7,788 nucleotides of DNA from Oscillospiraceae bacterium (GCA_015067375.1 SVMQ01000096.1:1-7788); one strand, 5' to 3'. Shown: positions 1 through 6,159, numbered from the stretch's first letter. The notes: generated from the letters alone by a model not told the origin. Made by a program: numbers and translations.

Positions 1-1
1 C

Positions 2-325
2 AGGAGAACACAGACAATGACTGACTTTATCCAACAGAACTACCGTTCGGATATAACGCTGGCTGACATTGCGGCATCCGCCAATATAAGCAAAAGTGAG
101 GCTTCACGCTGCTTCCAGAGCTGTCTTCGCGTTTCGCCTGTCAGCTATCTGCTCCGCTATCGCACTGAGATGGCGGCACATCTGCTCCTTAACAGCTCCA
201 TGACTATTGACGCGATAAGTATCGAATGCGGCTTTGGTTCAGCGTCATATTTCTGCAGGATTTTCCGCAGATATGCGGGGGTAACGCCTGGGGCATATCG
301 TAAGGGAGCGCGTAATGATATGTAG
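2..325 (+). CDS. AraC-family transcriptional regulator, C-terminal DNA-binding domain (5' end outside window)
   Basis: The visible protein is a complete AraC-type double helix-turn-helix. The first HTH spans ITLADIAASANISKSEASRCF and the second spans MTIDAISIECGFGSASYFCRIF, followed by the family signature end RRYAGVTPGAYR. In this family the domain binds promoter DNA, usually under the control of an N-terminal sensing domain. The frame is open to the first base of the window, and the ATG at 17 has no clear ribosome binding site, so this is most likely the end of a protein of about 250-300 residues whose effector domain lies upstream. The stop codon is only 21 nt before the -35 box of the MFS transport unit, with no obvious terminator between. 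Its target is unknown; the adjacent transport unit is possible but unproven. The family call is secure, the start is not visible. Confidence 0.88.
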   Translation, partial: RRTQTMTDFIQQNYRSDITLADIAASANISKSEASRCFQSCLRVSPVSYLLRYRTEMAAHLLLNSSMTIDAISIECGFGSASYFCRIFRRYAGVTPGAYRKGARNDM

Positions 326-346
326 CGGCGGATATGTTGCGGCTGC

Positions 347-375
347 TTGACAAAACGAGCTTAGTGGCGTATAAT
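347..375 (+). promoter_or_regulatory. Consensus sigma-A promoter of the MFS/NSS transport unit
   Basis: TTGACA at 347-352 and TATAAT at 370-375 are both perfect consensus hexamers with an ideal 17-nt spacer. Transcription should start near 382, giving a 5' leader of about 180 nt before the MFS start codon. A promoter this strong, with no obvious operator over it, suggests that control is exerted after initiation, in the leader. Confidence 0.85.
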
Positions 376-422
376 TACTCTTGTTGTTTGTGATTTTATT
401 TTATAGTGCGTGAAAGGATGAT

Positions 423-436
423 ATTATGATCATAAT
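423..436 (+). repeat. 14-bp perfect palindrome over the leader-peptide start codon
   Basis: ATTATGATCATAAT reads the same on both strands and contains the leader start codon (426-428) and an internal ATG (435-437). In RNA it could form only a weak 5-bp A/U hairpin with a GAUC loop. As DNA it could be a protein-binding site. It may simply be incidental to the codons. Confidence 0.5.
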
Positions 437-467
437 GTGCAGCTATGCAGCTCTATGCAAGGGATGA
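426..467 (+). CDS. Leader peptide MIIMCSYAALCKG (13 codons) upstream of the MFS exporter
   Basis: A short ORF starts at ATG 426 and stops at TGA 465-467. AAAGGA at 413-418 is a good Shine-Dalgarno sequence 7 nt before the start. The ORF lies about 45 nt downstream of the predicted transcription start and its last codons enter the 5' arm of a 10-bp hairpin (451-460/472-481). This is the arrangement of leader peptides in translational attenuators of antibiotic-resistance genes such as ermC, where drug-stalled ribosomes rearrange the mRNA. The peptide does not match a stalling motif that I recognise. An alternative start at 435 would give MCSYAALCKG. A still shorter ORF at 418-429 (MIL) overlaps it. 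Coding status is inferred from position, ribosome binding site and structure, because the peptide is too short for homology. Confidence 0.6.
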   Translation: MIIMCSYAALCKG

Positions 468-563
468 CGGATTGCATAGAGTAAGTGCGGAGCTTTCCGC
501 GTAACGTCATACCTTGCTTATCGGTTAACTTTTAGTAAGATACGATAATAAAGGAGCAAGGTA
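451..563 (+). promoter_or_regulatory. Putative translational attenuator with mutually exclusive RNA stems controlling the MFS ribosome binding site
   Basis: Four pairings can be read directly. A:A' is CTCTATGCAA (451-460) with TTGCATAGAG (472-481), 10 bp perfect with an 11-nt loop. A small hairpin GCGGA/TCCGC lies at 487-491/496-500. C:D is TACCTTGCT (510-518) with AGCAAGGTA (555-563), 9 bp perfect, overlapping the last two bases of the MFS Shine-Dalgarno sequence (551-556) and reaching within 2 nt of the start codon. B:C is GCAAGGGATGACG (457-469) with CGTCATACCTTGC (505-517), 12 of 13 pairs with a single G/A mismatch. B overlaps both arm A and the end of the leader ORF, so B:C excludes A:A' and also C:D. 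The predicted OFF state is A:A' plus C:D; the predicted ON state is B:C with the ribosome binding site free. No hairpin here is followed by a U-run, so control is more likely translational than by termination. Confidence 0.65.
551..556 (+). promoter_or_regulatory. Ribosome binding site of the MFS gene, partly sequestered
   Basis: AAGGAG ends 9 nt before the ATG at 566. The flanking bases 555-563 are exactly complementary to 510-518, so this site can be masked in the leader RNA. Confidence 0.75.
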
Positions 564-565
564 AT

Positions 566-1846
566 ATGAATACTTTTAAAGAACTCAGATCATTTATAAT
601 TCTCTGGCTTACACAGTCGCTCTCTGCTTTAGGCAGTGCTATGACGAGCTTTGCGCTTGTGGTGTGGCTTTATGGTGAGAGCGGCTCGGCGCTGACTACA
701 GCGCTACTGACAGTCTGCTCGTATGCGCCGTATGTGCTGATGAGCATCTTTGCGGGTGCGATAAGTGACAGATGGAGCAAAAAGGCTGTTATGCTGGTGT
801 GCGACTGCCTAGCCGCTGTATGTACAGTAGTGGTGCTTATACTATTCAGGACTAACAGCCTGCAGGCATGGCATCTGTATATCATCAATGCGCTCAACGG
901 GCTTATGAATACGGTGCAGTCGCCTGCTTCGGATGTAGCTACGACACTTCTTACCCCCAAAAAGCATTATCAGAAAACAAGCGGCATGAGGTCGTTTTCT
1001 AACTCCCTCGTGTCGATACTGACGCCTGTTCTTGCAACGGCATTCGTGTCACTTGCAGGACTTGAGGCGGTGATAGTGTTCGACCTTGCGACATTCGCTG
1101 TGGCGTTTTTGGTGCTTTTGCTGTTCATACGCATACCGCGCATAGATGACGTGCAGGAGCGCGGTGAGAGCCTGTTAAAGTCGGCAAAAAGCGGTCTTTC
1201 ATATCTTGGCAGGAACAAGGGCATACTATGGCTGATAATGTTTTTGTCAGCGATAAACCTGATCGCGTCGTTTTATGACGCGGCGCTGCCTGCAATGATA
1301 CTATCCAAAAAGGATGAGCAGGCGCTTGGTCTGGTAAGTGCCTGTGTAGGAGTTGCAACGCTGCTTGGCAGTGTACTGGCGGTATTCTTTCCCAAGCCAA
1401 AAAGCAGGTCGGCGGTGATTTGCAACTGTCTGCTTATCTCCATGAGCACGGAGAATTTCCTGCTTGCGCTGAGTGACAACACGGTGGTATGGTGCGTCGG
1501 CGCGGTCATGGGATGGATAACGATACCGCTGATGAACGCAAACTATGATGTGATATTCCGCACGAATGTGCCTGCTCAAATGCAGGGCAGGGTGTACTCA
1601 GTGCGCAACACACTGCAGTTTTTCACGATACCTGTTGGGTATCTGCTTGGCGGCTTGCTGGTGGACAGAGTATTTGAGCCGTTCATGGCGTCGTCAGAGC
1701 GCGGCGGAATCCTTGTGCAGCTGTTTGGCGACGGAAAAGGCTCAGGCGCGGCACTGTTGTTTTTCGTGTTGGGACTGGCAGGTGTGGCAGTTTGCATGGC
1801 GTTTCGCAGAGTGAGAGCGCTCAGGGATCTTGATCTGACAGAATAA
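566..1846 (+). CDS. MFS transporter, DHA3/Mef-like drug exporter
   Basis: This 426-residue protein has the size and hydrophobic pattern of a 12-helix major facilitator. The opening FIILWLTQSLSALGSAM leads into TM1, and an MFS motif A (GAISDRWSKK, with D68, R69, K72 and K73) sits between TM2 and TM3. The overall style (short N-terminus, GSAMTSFALVVW in TM1, motif-A loop, polar loop near residues 190-215) resembles DHA3-type exporters such as macrolide efflux Mef proteins, which expel drugs using the proton gradient. Substrate cannot be read from sequence. It is the first gene after a consensus promoter and a leader with attenuator features, which supports a role in antibiotic export. The sodium:amino-acid symporter gene follows after 17 nt, so the two are probably co-transcribed. 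The start at 566 is fixed by AAGGAG at 551-556. MFS membership is secure; drug export is inferred. Confidence 0.85.
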   Translation: MNTFKELRSFIILWLTQSLSALGSAMTSFALVVWLYGESGSALTTALLTVCSYAPYVLMSIFAGAISDRWSKKAVMLVCDCLAAVCTVVVLILFRTNSLQAWHLYIINALNGLMNTVQSPASDVATTLLTPKKHYQKTSGMRSFSNSLVSILTPVLATAFVSLAGLEAVIVFDLATFAVAFLVLLLFIRIPRIDDVQERGESLLKSAKSGLSYLGRNKGILWLIMFLSAINLIASFYDAALPAMILSKKDEQALGLVSACVGVATLLGSVLAVFFPKPKSRSAVICNCLLISMSTENFLLALSDNTVVWCVGAVMGWITIPLMNANYDVIFRTNVPAQMQGRVYSVRNTLQFFTIPVGYLLGGLLVDRVFEPFMASSERGGILVQLFGDGKGSGAALLFFVLGLAGVAVCMAFRRVRALRDLDLTE

Positions 1847-1863
1847 ACAGAAAGGCAAAAGAA

Positions 1864-3243
1864 ATGAGCAGAGAGCATCTTGGCAGCCGTTTAGGCTTTA
1901 TATTGATAAGCGCGGGCTGTGCGATAGGAATAGGAAACGTTTGGAAATTCCCGTGGGTCGCAGGTGAAAATGGCGGCGGATTATTCGTGCTGGTGTACCT
2001 GTTTTTCCTGCTTGCGCTGGGAGTTCCCGTAATGACGATGGAATTTTCGATAGGCAGAGCTGCACAGAAAAGTCCGATGAAGCTTTATCAGCAGCTGGAA
2101 AAGAAAGGACATAAGTGGCATTTTCACGGATATGCGTGCCTTGCGGGCAATTACCTGTTGATGATGTTTTACACTACAGTCGCAGGCTGGATGTTGAACT
2201 ATTTTGTCGGCATGGCAGGCGGCAGGTTTGAGGGAATGGGCGGCGAGCAGATAAAACTGGCATTTGACGGAATGATGGCTGATCCTGTTTCTTCGGTCGT
2301 GTACATGGGCATCGTTGTTGCGATAGGCTTTGGAGTGTGCGCGCTAGGTCTGCAGGGCGGACTGGAAAAGGTGACAAAGGTCATGATGCTGGCGCTGCTG
2401 GTGATACTGGTGGTGCTTGCAGGAAACAGTATTATCATCGACATACAGAACGGCGGTGAGGGACTTTCGTTCTACCTGCTGCCTGATATTGAACGCGCGG
2501 AAAAGGTCGGCTTCGGAAATGTCATAGTTGCTGCGATGAATCAGGCGTTCTTTACGCTCAGTATCGGCATCGGATCTATGGCTATCTTTGGCAGCTATAT
2601 CGGAAAGGAGCGCGCTCTTATGGGCGAATCTGTGAATATCGCGCTGCTTGATACTTTTGTTGCGGTCTGCTCGGGACTCATCATATTCCCCGCGTGCTTT
2701 GCGCATGATGTGCCTGTTGACAGCGGCCCGAGCCTTGTGTTTGTAACGCTTCCCACGGTATTCAACGAACTTCCTGCAGGCAGACTGTGGGGTAGTCTGT
2801 TCTTTGTGTTCATGTCGTTTGCGGCGCTGTCTACGGTGCTTGCGGTGTTTGAGAACATCCTGTCCTGTACATCGGACGCATTCGGCTGGAGCAGGAAAAA
2901 AGCCTGCATCATCAACGGCATCGGGATGTTCGTTCTGTCGCTGCCATGTGCGCTGGGGTCAAGCCTGCTGAAAGGCTTCAAGCCATTCGGTGAGGGTAGC
3001 GCGGTGCTTGATCTTGAGGATTTTATCGTCAGCAATGTGCTGCTGCCGCTCGGCTGTCTTGTGATCGTCATCTTCTGCGTAAGCCGCTACGGCTGGGGCT
3101 GGGATAAGTTCACTGAAGAAGCAAACATCGGCAAGGGCCTTAAAATACGCAAGTGGATGAGAGGTTATATGACCTATATACTTCCGCTTATTGTAGCGGC
3201 GGTGTTCGTTATCGGAATGGTCAATTTTATTTCGGGTCTGTAA
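1864..3243 (+). CDS. Sodium-dependent transporter of the NSS/SNF family (LeuT/MhsT-like amino-acid symporter)
   Basis: This 459-residue integral membrane protein carries the NSS signatures. TM1 has AGCAIGIGNVWKFPW (A20 and N25 align with sodium-site residues A22 and N27 of LeuT), followed by ENGGG. TM6 has FFTLSIGIGS (T231 and S233 align with LeuT T254 and S256). TM8 has AALSTVLAVFEN (S323 and T324 align with the sodium-2 residues T354 and S355). LeuT N286 appears to be replaced by Asp in ALLDT, as in many bacterial relatives to my knowledge. The length fits the bacterial 11- or 12-helix type. Family members import amino acids, often hydrophobic or aromatic, with sodium; the substrate here is not determinable. 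The start has AGAAAGG about 8 nt upstream, and the gene follows the MFS stop by 17 nt, so it probably shares that promoter and leader. Confidence 0.93.
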   Translation: MSREHLGSRLGFILISAGCAIGIGNVWKFPWVAGENGGGLFVLVYLFFLLALGVPVMTMEFSIGRAAQKSPMKLYQQLEKKGHKWHFHGYACLAGNYLLMMFYTTVAGWMLNYFVGMAGGRFEGMGGEQIKLAFDGMMADPVSSVVYMGIVVAIGFGVCALGLQGGLEKVTKVMMLALLVILVVLAGNSIIIDIQNGGEGLSFYLLPDIERAEKVGFGNVIVAAMNQAFFTLSIGIGSMAIFGSYIGKERALMGESVNIALLDTFVAVCSGLIIFPACFAHDVPVDSGPSLVFVTLPTVFNELPAGRLWGSLFFVFMSFAALSTVLAVFENILSCTSDAFGWSRKKACIINGIGMFVLSLPCALGSSLLKGFKPFGEGSAVLDLEDFIVSNVLLPLGCLVIVIFCVSRYGWGWDKFTEEANIGKGLKIRKWMRGYMTYILPLIVAAVFVIGMVNFISGL

Positions 3244-3262
3244 AATAGTATTGGTCACCTCA

Positions 3263-3301
3263 AAAAACCTCATTTTCTCTGTGCAAAACGGTTTTTAGAG
3301 A
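3263..3301 (+). terminator. Weak A/T-rich hairpin after the NSS gene, possible terminator
   Basis: AAAAACC (3263-3269) can pair with GGTTTTT (3290-3296), with small inner pairing TTTT/AAAA at 3273-3276/3285-3288. The stem is AT-rich with a long loop and its T-run lies inside the stem, so it would be an inefficient terminator. It is the only candidate between the NSS stop and the next promoter; some read-through into the GH59 gene is possible. Confidence 0.3.
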
Positions 3302-3308
3302 TGCCCTA

Positions 3309-3338
3309 TTGACAAACGCCTTGGATATGTAGTAAAAT
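3309..3338 (+). promoter_or_regulatory. Promoter of the GH59 gene
   Basis: TTGACA (3309-3314) and TAAAAT (3333-3338) are separated by 18 nt. The first box is perfect and the second has one deviation from TATAAT. The predicted transcription start, near 3345, is about 45 nt before the chosen start codon. Confidence 0.72.
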
Positions 3339-3366
3339 TAAAGTAGTATTTATTACTTAATTTACT
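3331..3366 (+). repeat. Imperfect inverted repeat over the -10 box and transcription start, candidate operator
   Basis: AGTAAAATTAAAGTAGTA (3331-3348) is nearly the reverse complement of TATTACTTAATTTACT (3351-3366): 16 bases line up (15 Watson-Crick pairs and one G-T), with single-base bulges at 3337 and 3342 and a 2-nt centre. It covers the -10 box and the predicted start of transcription, where a bound repressor would block the promoter. AT-richness raises the chance of accidental symmetry. Confidence 0.45.
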
Positions 3367-3375
3367 TACTGCATG

Positions 3376-3381
3376 AAGGGG
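3376..3381 (+). promoter_or_regulatory. Ribosome binding site that sets the GH59 start at 3391
   Basis: AAGGGG ends 9 nt before ATG 3391. The earlier in-frame ATG at 3373 overlaps this site and has only ATTTACTTACTGC before it, with no Shine-Dalgarno sequence. Confidence 0.7.
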
Positions 3382-3390
3382 CGTTTTGTT

Positions 3391-6159
3391 ATGAGCTTTG
3401 ATAATATATTCGAGTCCGTTGCAGCTGCAGCTATTGCAGCGGCTGAGATGCCTGAGATATCTGTCGGCAAAAAGAAGAAGGTCGTTATTGACGGCAGCAC
3501 AGCCTCGCTCGGCGAGAATACACGCTGGCGCGGTTTCGGTATGGTGAGCGCCAATAATACCTCGCGGCTCCTGCTGGATTACAAGGCTCAGCACCCTGAC
3601 CGTTATGAGGAACTGCTGAATTATATGTTCGGCAAGGATGGGCTGGCTATCTCTCATCTGAAGCTGGAGCTTGGCTCGGATGTCAATTCTTCCTCAGGCA
3701 CAGAGCCTTGTGTGATGCGATACGAGGATGAGTATCCCGATGTTACTCGCGGTGCAGGCTTTCAGCTTGCCGCAGACGCGAAGAAGATAAACCCTGAGCT
3801 TACGCTGGATCTGCTCTGGTGGAGCGAGCCGCGCTGGGTCACTGATTCCTCGGATGACATGGCAGCGCGCTACAAGTGGTACAGGGATACGCTGGTGGCA
3901 GCCTATGAAAAATACGGCATTAGGTTTGATTATGTGAGCGTAAACCGAAATGAGCGTGCTGTTGACCCGAGCTGGATCGTGTACATCTCCCATGCGCTGA
4001 AAAACGAAAAGGACGCGCCGTATGACTTTTCCGCAATCAGGATAGTCGCATCCGACGAGGATAACTCGTGGGCTACAGCGAAGAAGATGCTGGAGGACAG
4101 GAACCTGCTCAATGCCGTTGACGTTGTTGGCAGCCACTACACCAGTCACTCCACACCACAGATGAAAGAGCTTATCAAGTGTCACGGCAAGGAGGCATGG
4201 TTCTCTGAGGCGTGTTCGCCTATGGCTTATGCAAAGGGTACTTATCGCTTTGACGGTACAGGCTCAGGTCTTGCAGGTATAGGCGGTATACTTGACATTG
4301 CAAACCGCATCATTACGATGTACCCAGAGGGCGGCATGACCCTGCATGAGTTTCAGCCTGTGGTATCGGCATATTACGACGGCGCGACGTTCTATCACAA
4401 GCAGCTTATCGTTGCGAATGAGCCGTGGAGCGGTTATTATCTGCTTGACAGCGGATACAGCATGGCACTGCATTTTTCACAGTTCTTCAACAAGGGCTGG
4501 ACTTTTATCGACTCTGCGTGCGCAGGTGATGGCGTGAAAGGCGGCGACGGTCATGCTATCGTTGACGCGGTGTTCAGCTATATGACAGCAAGCGACCCCG
4601 ACAGCGGCGATTACAGCGTCGTTATCACCAACACTACATCCGAGTCTATCATATATGAGTTTGAAGTAAAGAATATCGCAAAGGCTTCCGCTACGCTTGA
4701 GGTGTGGGAAACACGAGGCCCGAGCGGCGGCAGCTTTGATGAGAACTATTTCGTAAAGACAGCTACGCTGATACCGTCAGAGGAAGGCGACAGCTACACC
4801 TACAGCCTTACTCTCAAGCCGTATTCAATGGTGACGCTGTCTACGCTGCATAAGGAGCGCCCCTGCTGCATTTCGCCCGATATGACTCAGGCTCAGCGCG
4901 TAATGAAGCTGCCTTATTACGACGATTTTTCGTATGCGGAGCAGGGTGAGGGCTTCCTTGCATCGCGCGGCGGTGCGCCTCTGTACACTACCGATCAGGG
5001 CGGCGCTTTTGAGGTGGTCAGCGACGGCGACAGAAATATACTCATGCAGAAGATCACTGAGGAGCTAAAGGCAGTGGAGTGGGGTTATACTCCGAAGCCT
5101 GTTACTTGCTTTGGTGATGACCGCTGGTTCAATTATTCCGTCAGCTGCAAGGTGAAGCTTGCACAGGGCGACAGCAGCGAGATATATGCCGGCTGTGGTC
5201 TGAGGTATAATCTCGGTGCTGCAGGAATGAGCGGCTGGTGGCTCAGTGTAAGCGCTGACGGCAATTACAGTGTATACAAGAATGACAAGTTCATCCATGG
5301 CGGAAATGTACAGCTGCAAGAGTGGAACAGCCTGAAGATACAGGCGGTGAACAATATCATCTCCGTCTGGGTCAATGATTCGGTGTTCTCGGAGATGTGC
5401 GCGGATGTGCCTGGGATTCCAATGCAGGCGGCAGGCCGCGCGGCGCTGTACAGCAGCTTCCATTGCAACTGCTTTGCTGATGTTGCGGTAGAGCCTGTTG
5501 AGGGACAGGATATATACGTCACAAGGTATGACTGCACCGATTCAAATGTCAACTACACAGGCGACTGGCTGTTTAAGACGATAGACAGCTTCAAGCACTA
5601 CAAGCGCACTCTGGCAACAGGCAATGACGGTGCGCAGGCAGAGATCACATTCTGTGGCACAGGTCTTGCTCTGCTTGGAGAGAACCTTGAAGATGGCACG
5701 GTAAAGGTCGAGATAGACGGCAGGTATGTCGATGTGCGTGATATCCCGCGTACAGAGCCTCGTGAAGCGTTCTGGAGCGTTTCAGGGCTGCCCGATCAGG
5801 AACATAAAGCGGTGATAACAGTAGCGCATGGTACGGTGTCGCTTGATGCGATCGAGGTTACGCAGTCAGCGGCGAATGCTATTGAAAAAGTCGTTGATGC
5901 GGCACCTGAAGCAGCAGAGCCTGAGCCGCCTGTATATGAGGAGGCTTCTCAGCCTGAGGCGATAGAGGTATCAGAGCAGCCTGCAGAGGCAGTTGAGGTG
6001 TACGAGGAAACGCAAGTTCCCATGAGCCTGACTGTAATTCCGAAAAAGCCGCGCATGACGCGCCGCGAGCTTCTTCCTATAATCGCGGCGGCAGGTGCAG
6101 GTGTGGCGGTGCTTGCAGGCATCGTGATCGCTGTAGCGGTGGGCAAAAAGAAAAAGTAA
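3391..6159 (+). CDS. GH59 galactocerebrosidase/beta-galactosidase-like glycoside hydrolase with C-terminal membrane segment
   Basis: This 922-residue protein (numbered from ATG 3391) aligns by eye with GALC-type GH59 enzymes, which release beta-linked galactose from galactolipids or galactosides. Residues about 31-330 form the (beta/alpha)8 barrel: RGFGMVSANNTSRLLLDY near the start, KLELGSDVNSSSGTEP, VNRNER with presumed acid/base E188, VVGSHY, and WFSEA with presumed nucleophile E273. EPWSGYY (344-350) matches GALC EPWSGHY. Residues about 509-705 resemble the GALC lectin-like domain. An unassigned beta-rich module (about 707-828) contains DCTDSNVNYTGDW and GTGLALLGEN. An acidic E/P-rich linker (about 831-885), hydrophobic segment 894-917 and KKKK end follow. 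The N-terminus (SFDNIFESVAAAAIAAAEMPE, then GKKKK) is acidic before its alanine stretch and is not a convincing Sec signal, so location is unclear: a C-tail-anchored cytoplasmic enzyme or an unusual exported one. It appears monocistronic, with its own promoter and terminator. The family call is strong; the substrate is not established. Confidence 0.87.
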   Translation: MSFDNIFESVAAAAIAAAEMPEISVGKKKKVVIDGSTASLGENTRWRGFGMVSANNTSRLLLDYKAQHPDRYEELLNYMFGKDGLAISHLKLELGSDVNSSSGTEPCVMRYEDEYPDVTRGAGFQLAADAKKINPELTLDLLWWSEPRWVTDSSDDMAARYKWYRDTLVAAYEKYGIRFDYVSVNRNERAVDPSWIVYISHALKNEKDAPYDFSAIRIVASDEDNSWATAKKMLEDRNLLNAVDVVGSHYTSHSTPQMKELIKCHGKEAWFSEACSPMAYAKGTYRFDGTGSGLAGIGGILDIANRIITMYPEGGMTLHEFQPVVSAYYDGATFYHKQLIVANEPWSGYYLLDSGYSMALHFSQFFNKGWTFIDSACAGDGVKGGDGHAIVDAVFSYMTASDPDSGDYSVVITNTTSESIIYEFEVKNIAKASATLEVWETRGPSGGSFDENYFVKTATLIPSEEGDSYTYSLTLKPYSMVTLSTLHKERPCCISPDMTQAQRVMKLPYYDDFSYAEQGEGFLASRGGAPLYTTDQGGAFEVVSDGDRNILMQKITEELKAVEWGYTPKPVTCFGDDRWFNYSVSCKVKLAQGDSSEIYAGCGLRYNLGAAGMSGWWLSVSADGNYSVYKNDKFIHGGNVQLQEWNSLKIQAVNNIISVWVNDSVFSEMCADVPGIPMQAAGRAALYSSFHCNCFADVAVEPVEGQDIYVTRYDCTDSNVNYTGDWLFKTIDSFKHYKRTLATGNDGAQAEITFCGTGLALLGENLEDGTVKVEIDGRYVDVRDIPRTEPREAFWSVSGLPDQEHKAVITVAHGTVSLDAIEVTQSAANAIEKVVDAAPEAAEPEPPVYEEASQPEAIEVSEQPAEAVEVYEETQVPMSLTVIPKKPRMTRRELLPIIAAAGAGVAVLAGIVIAVAVGKKKK

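Noticed and set aside
326..346. Terminator for the AraC gene
   Set aside because: Only a partial GC-rich symmetry is present in these 21 nt and no T-run follows before the -35 box.
487..540. Transcription terminator in the MFS leader
   Set aside because: The 487-500 hairpin is short and followed by GTAACG rather than a T-run; the later TTTT at 530-533 is not preceded by a stable stem. Translational control fits better.
2595..3071. 158-codon open frame on the minus strand inside the NSS gene
   Set aside because: It lies wholly opposite a clearly coding transporter gene, has low-complexity Ser/Thr-rich translation and no homology that I recognise; it is a shadow frame.
3373..3390. Upstream ATG adding MKGRFV to the GH59 protein
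   Set aside because: It has no Shine-Dalgarno sequence and its codons overlap the good AAGGGG site (3376-3381) that serves ATG 3391.
3694..4185. 163-codon open frame on the minus strand inside the GH59 gene
   Set aside because: It is opposite the conserved catalytic domain, where all motifs read in the plus frame, and shows no family features.
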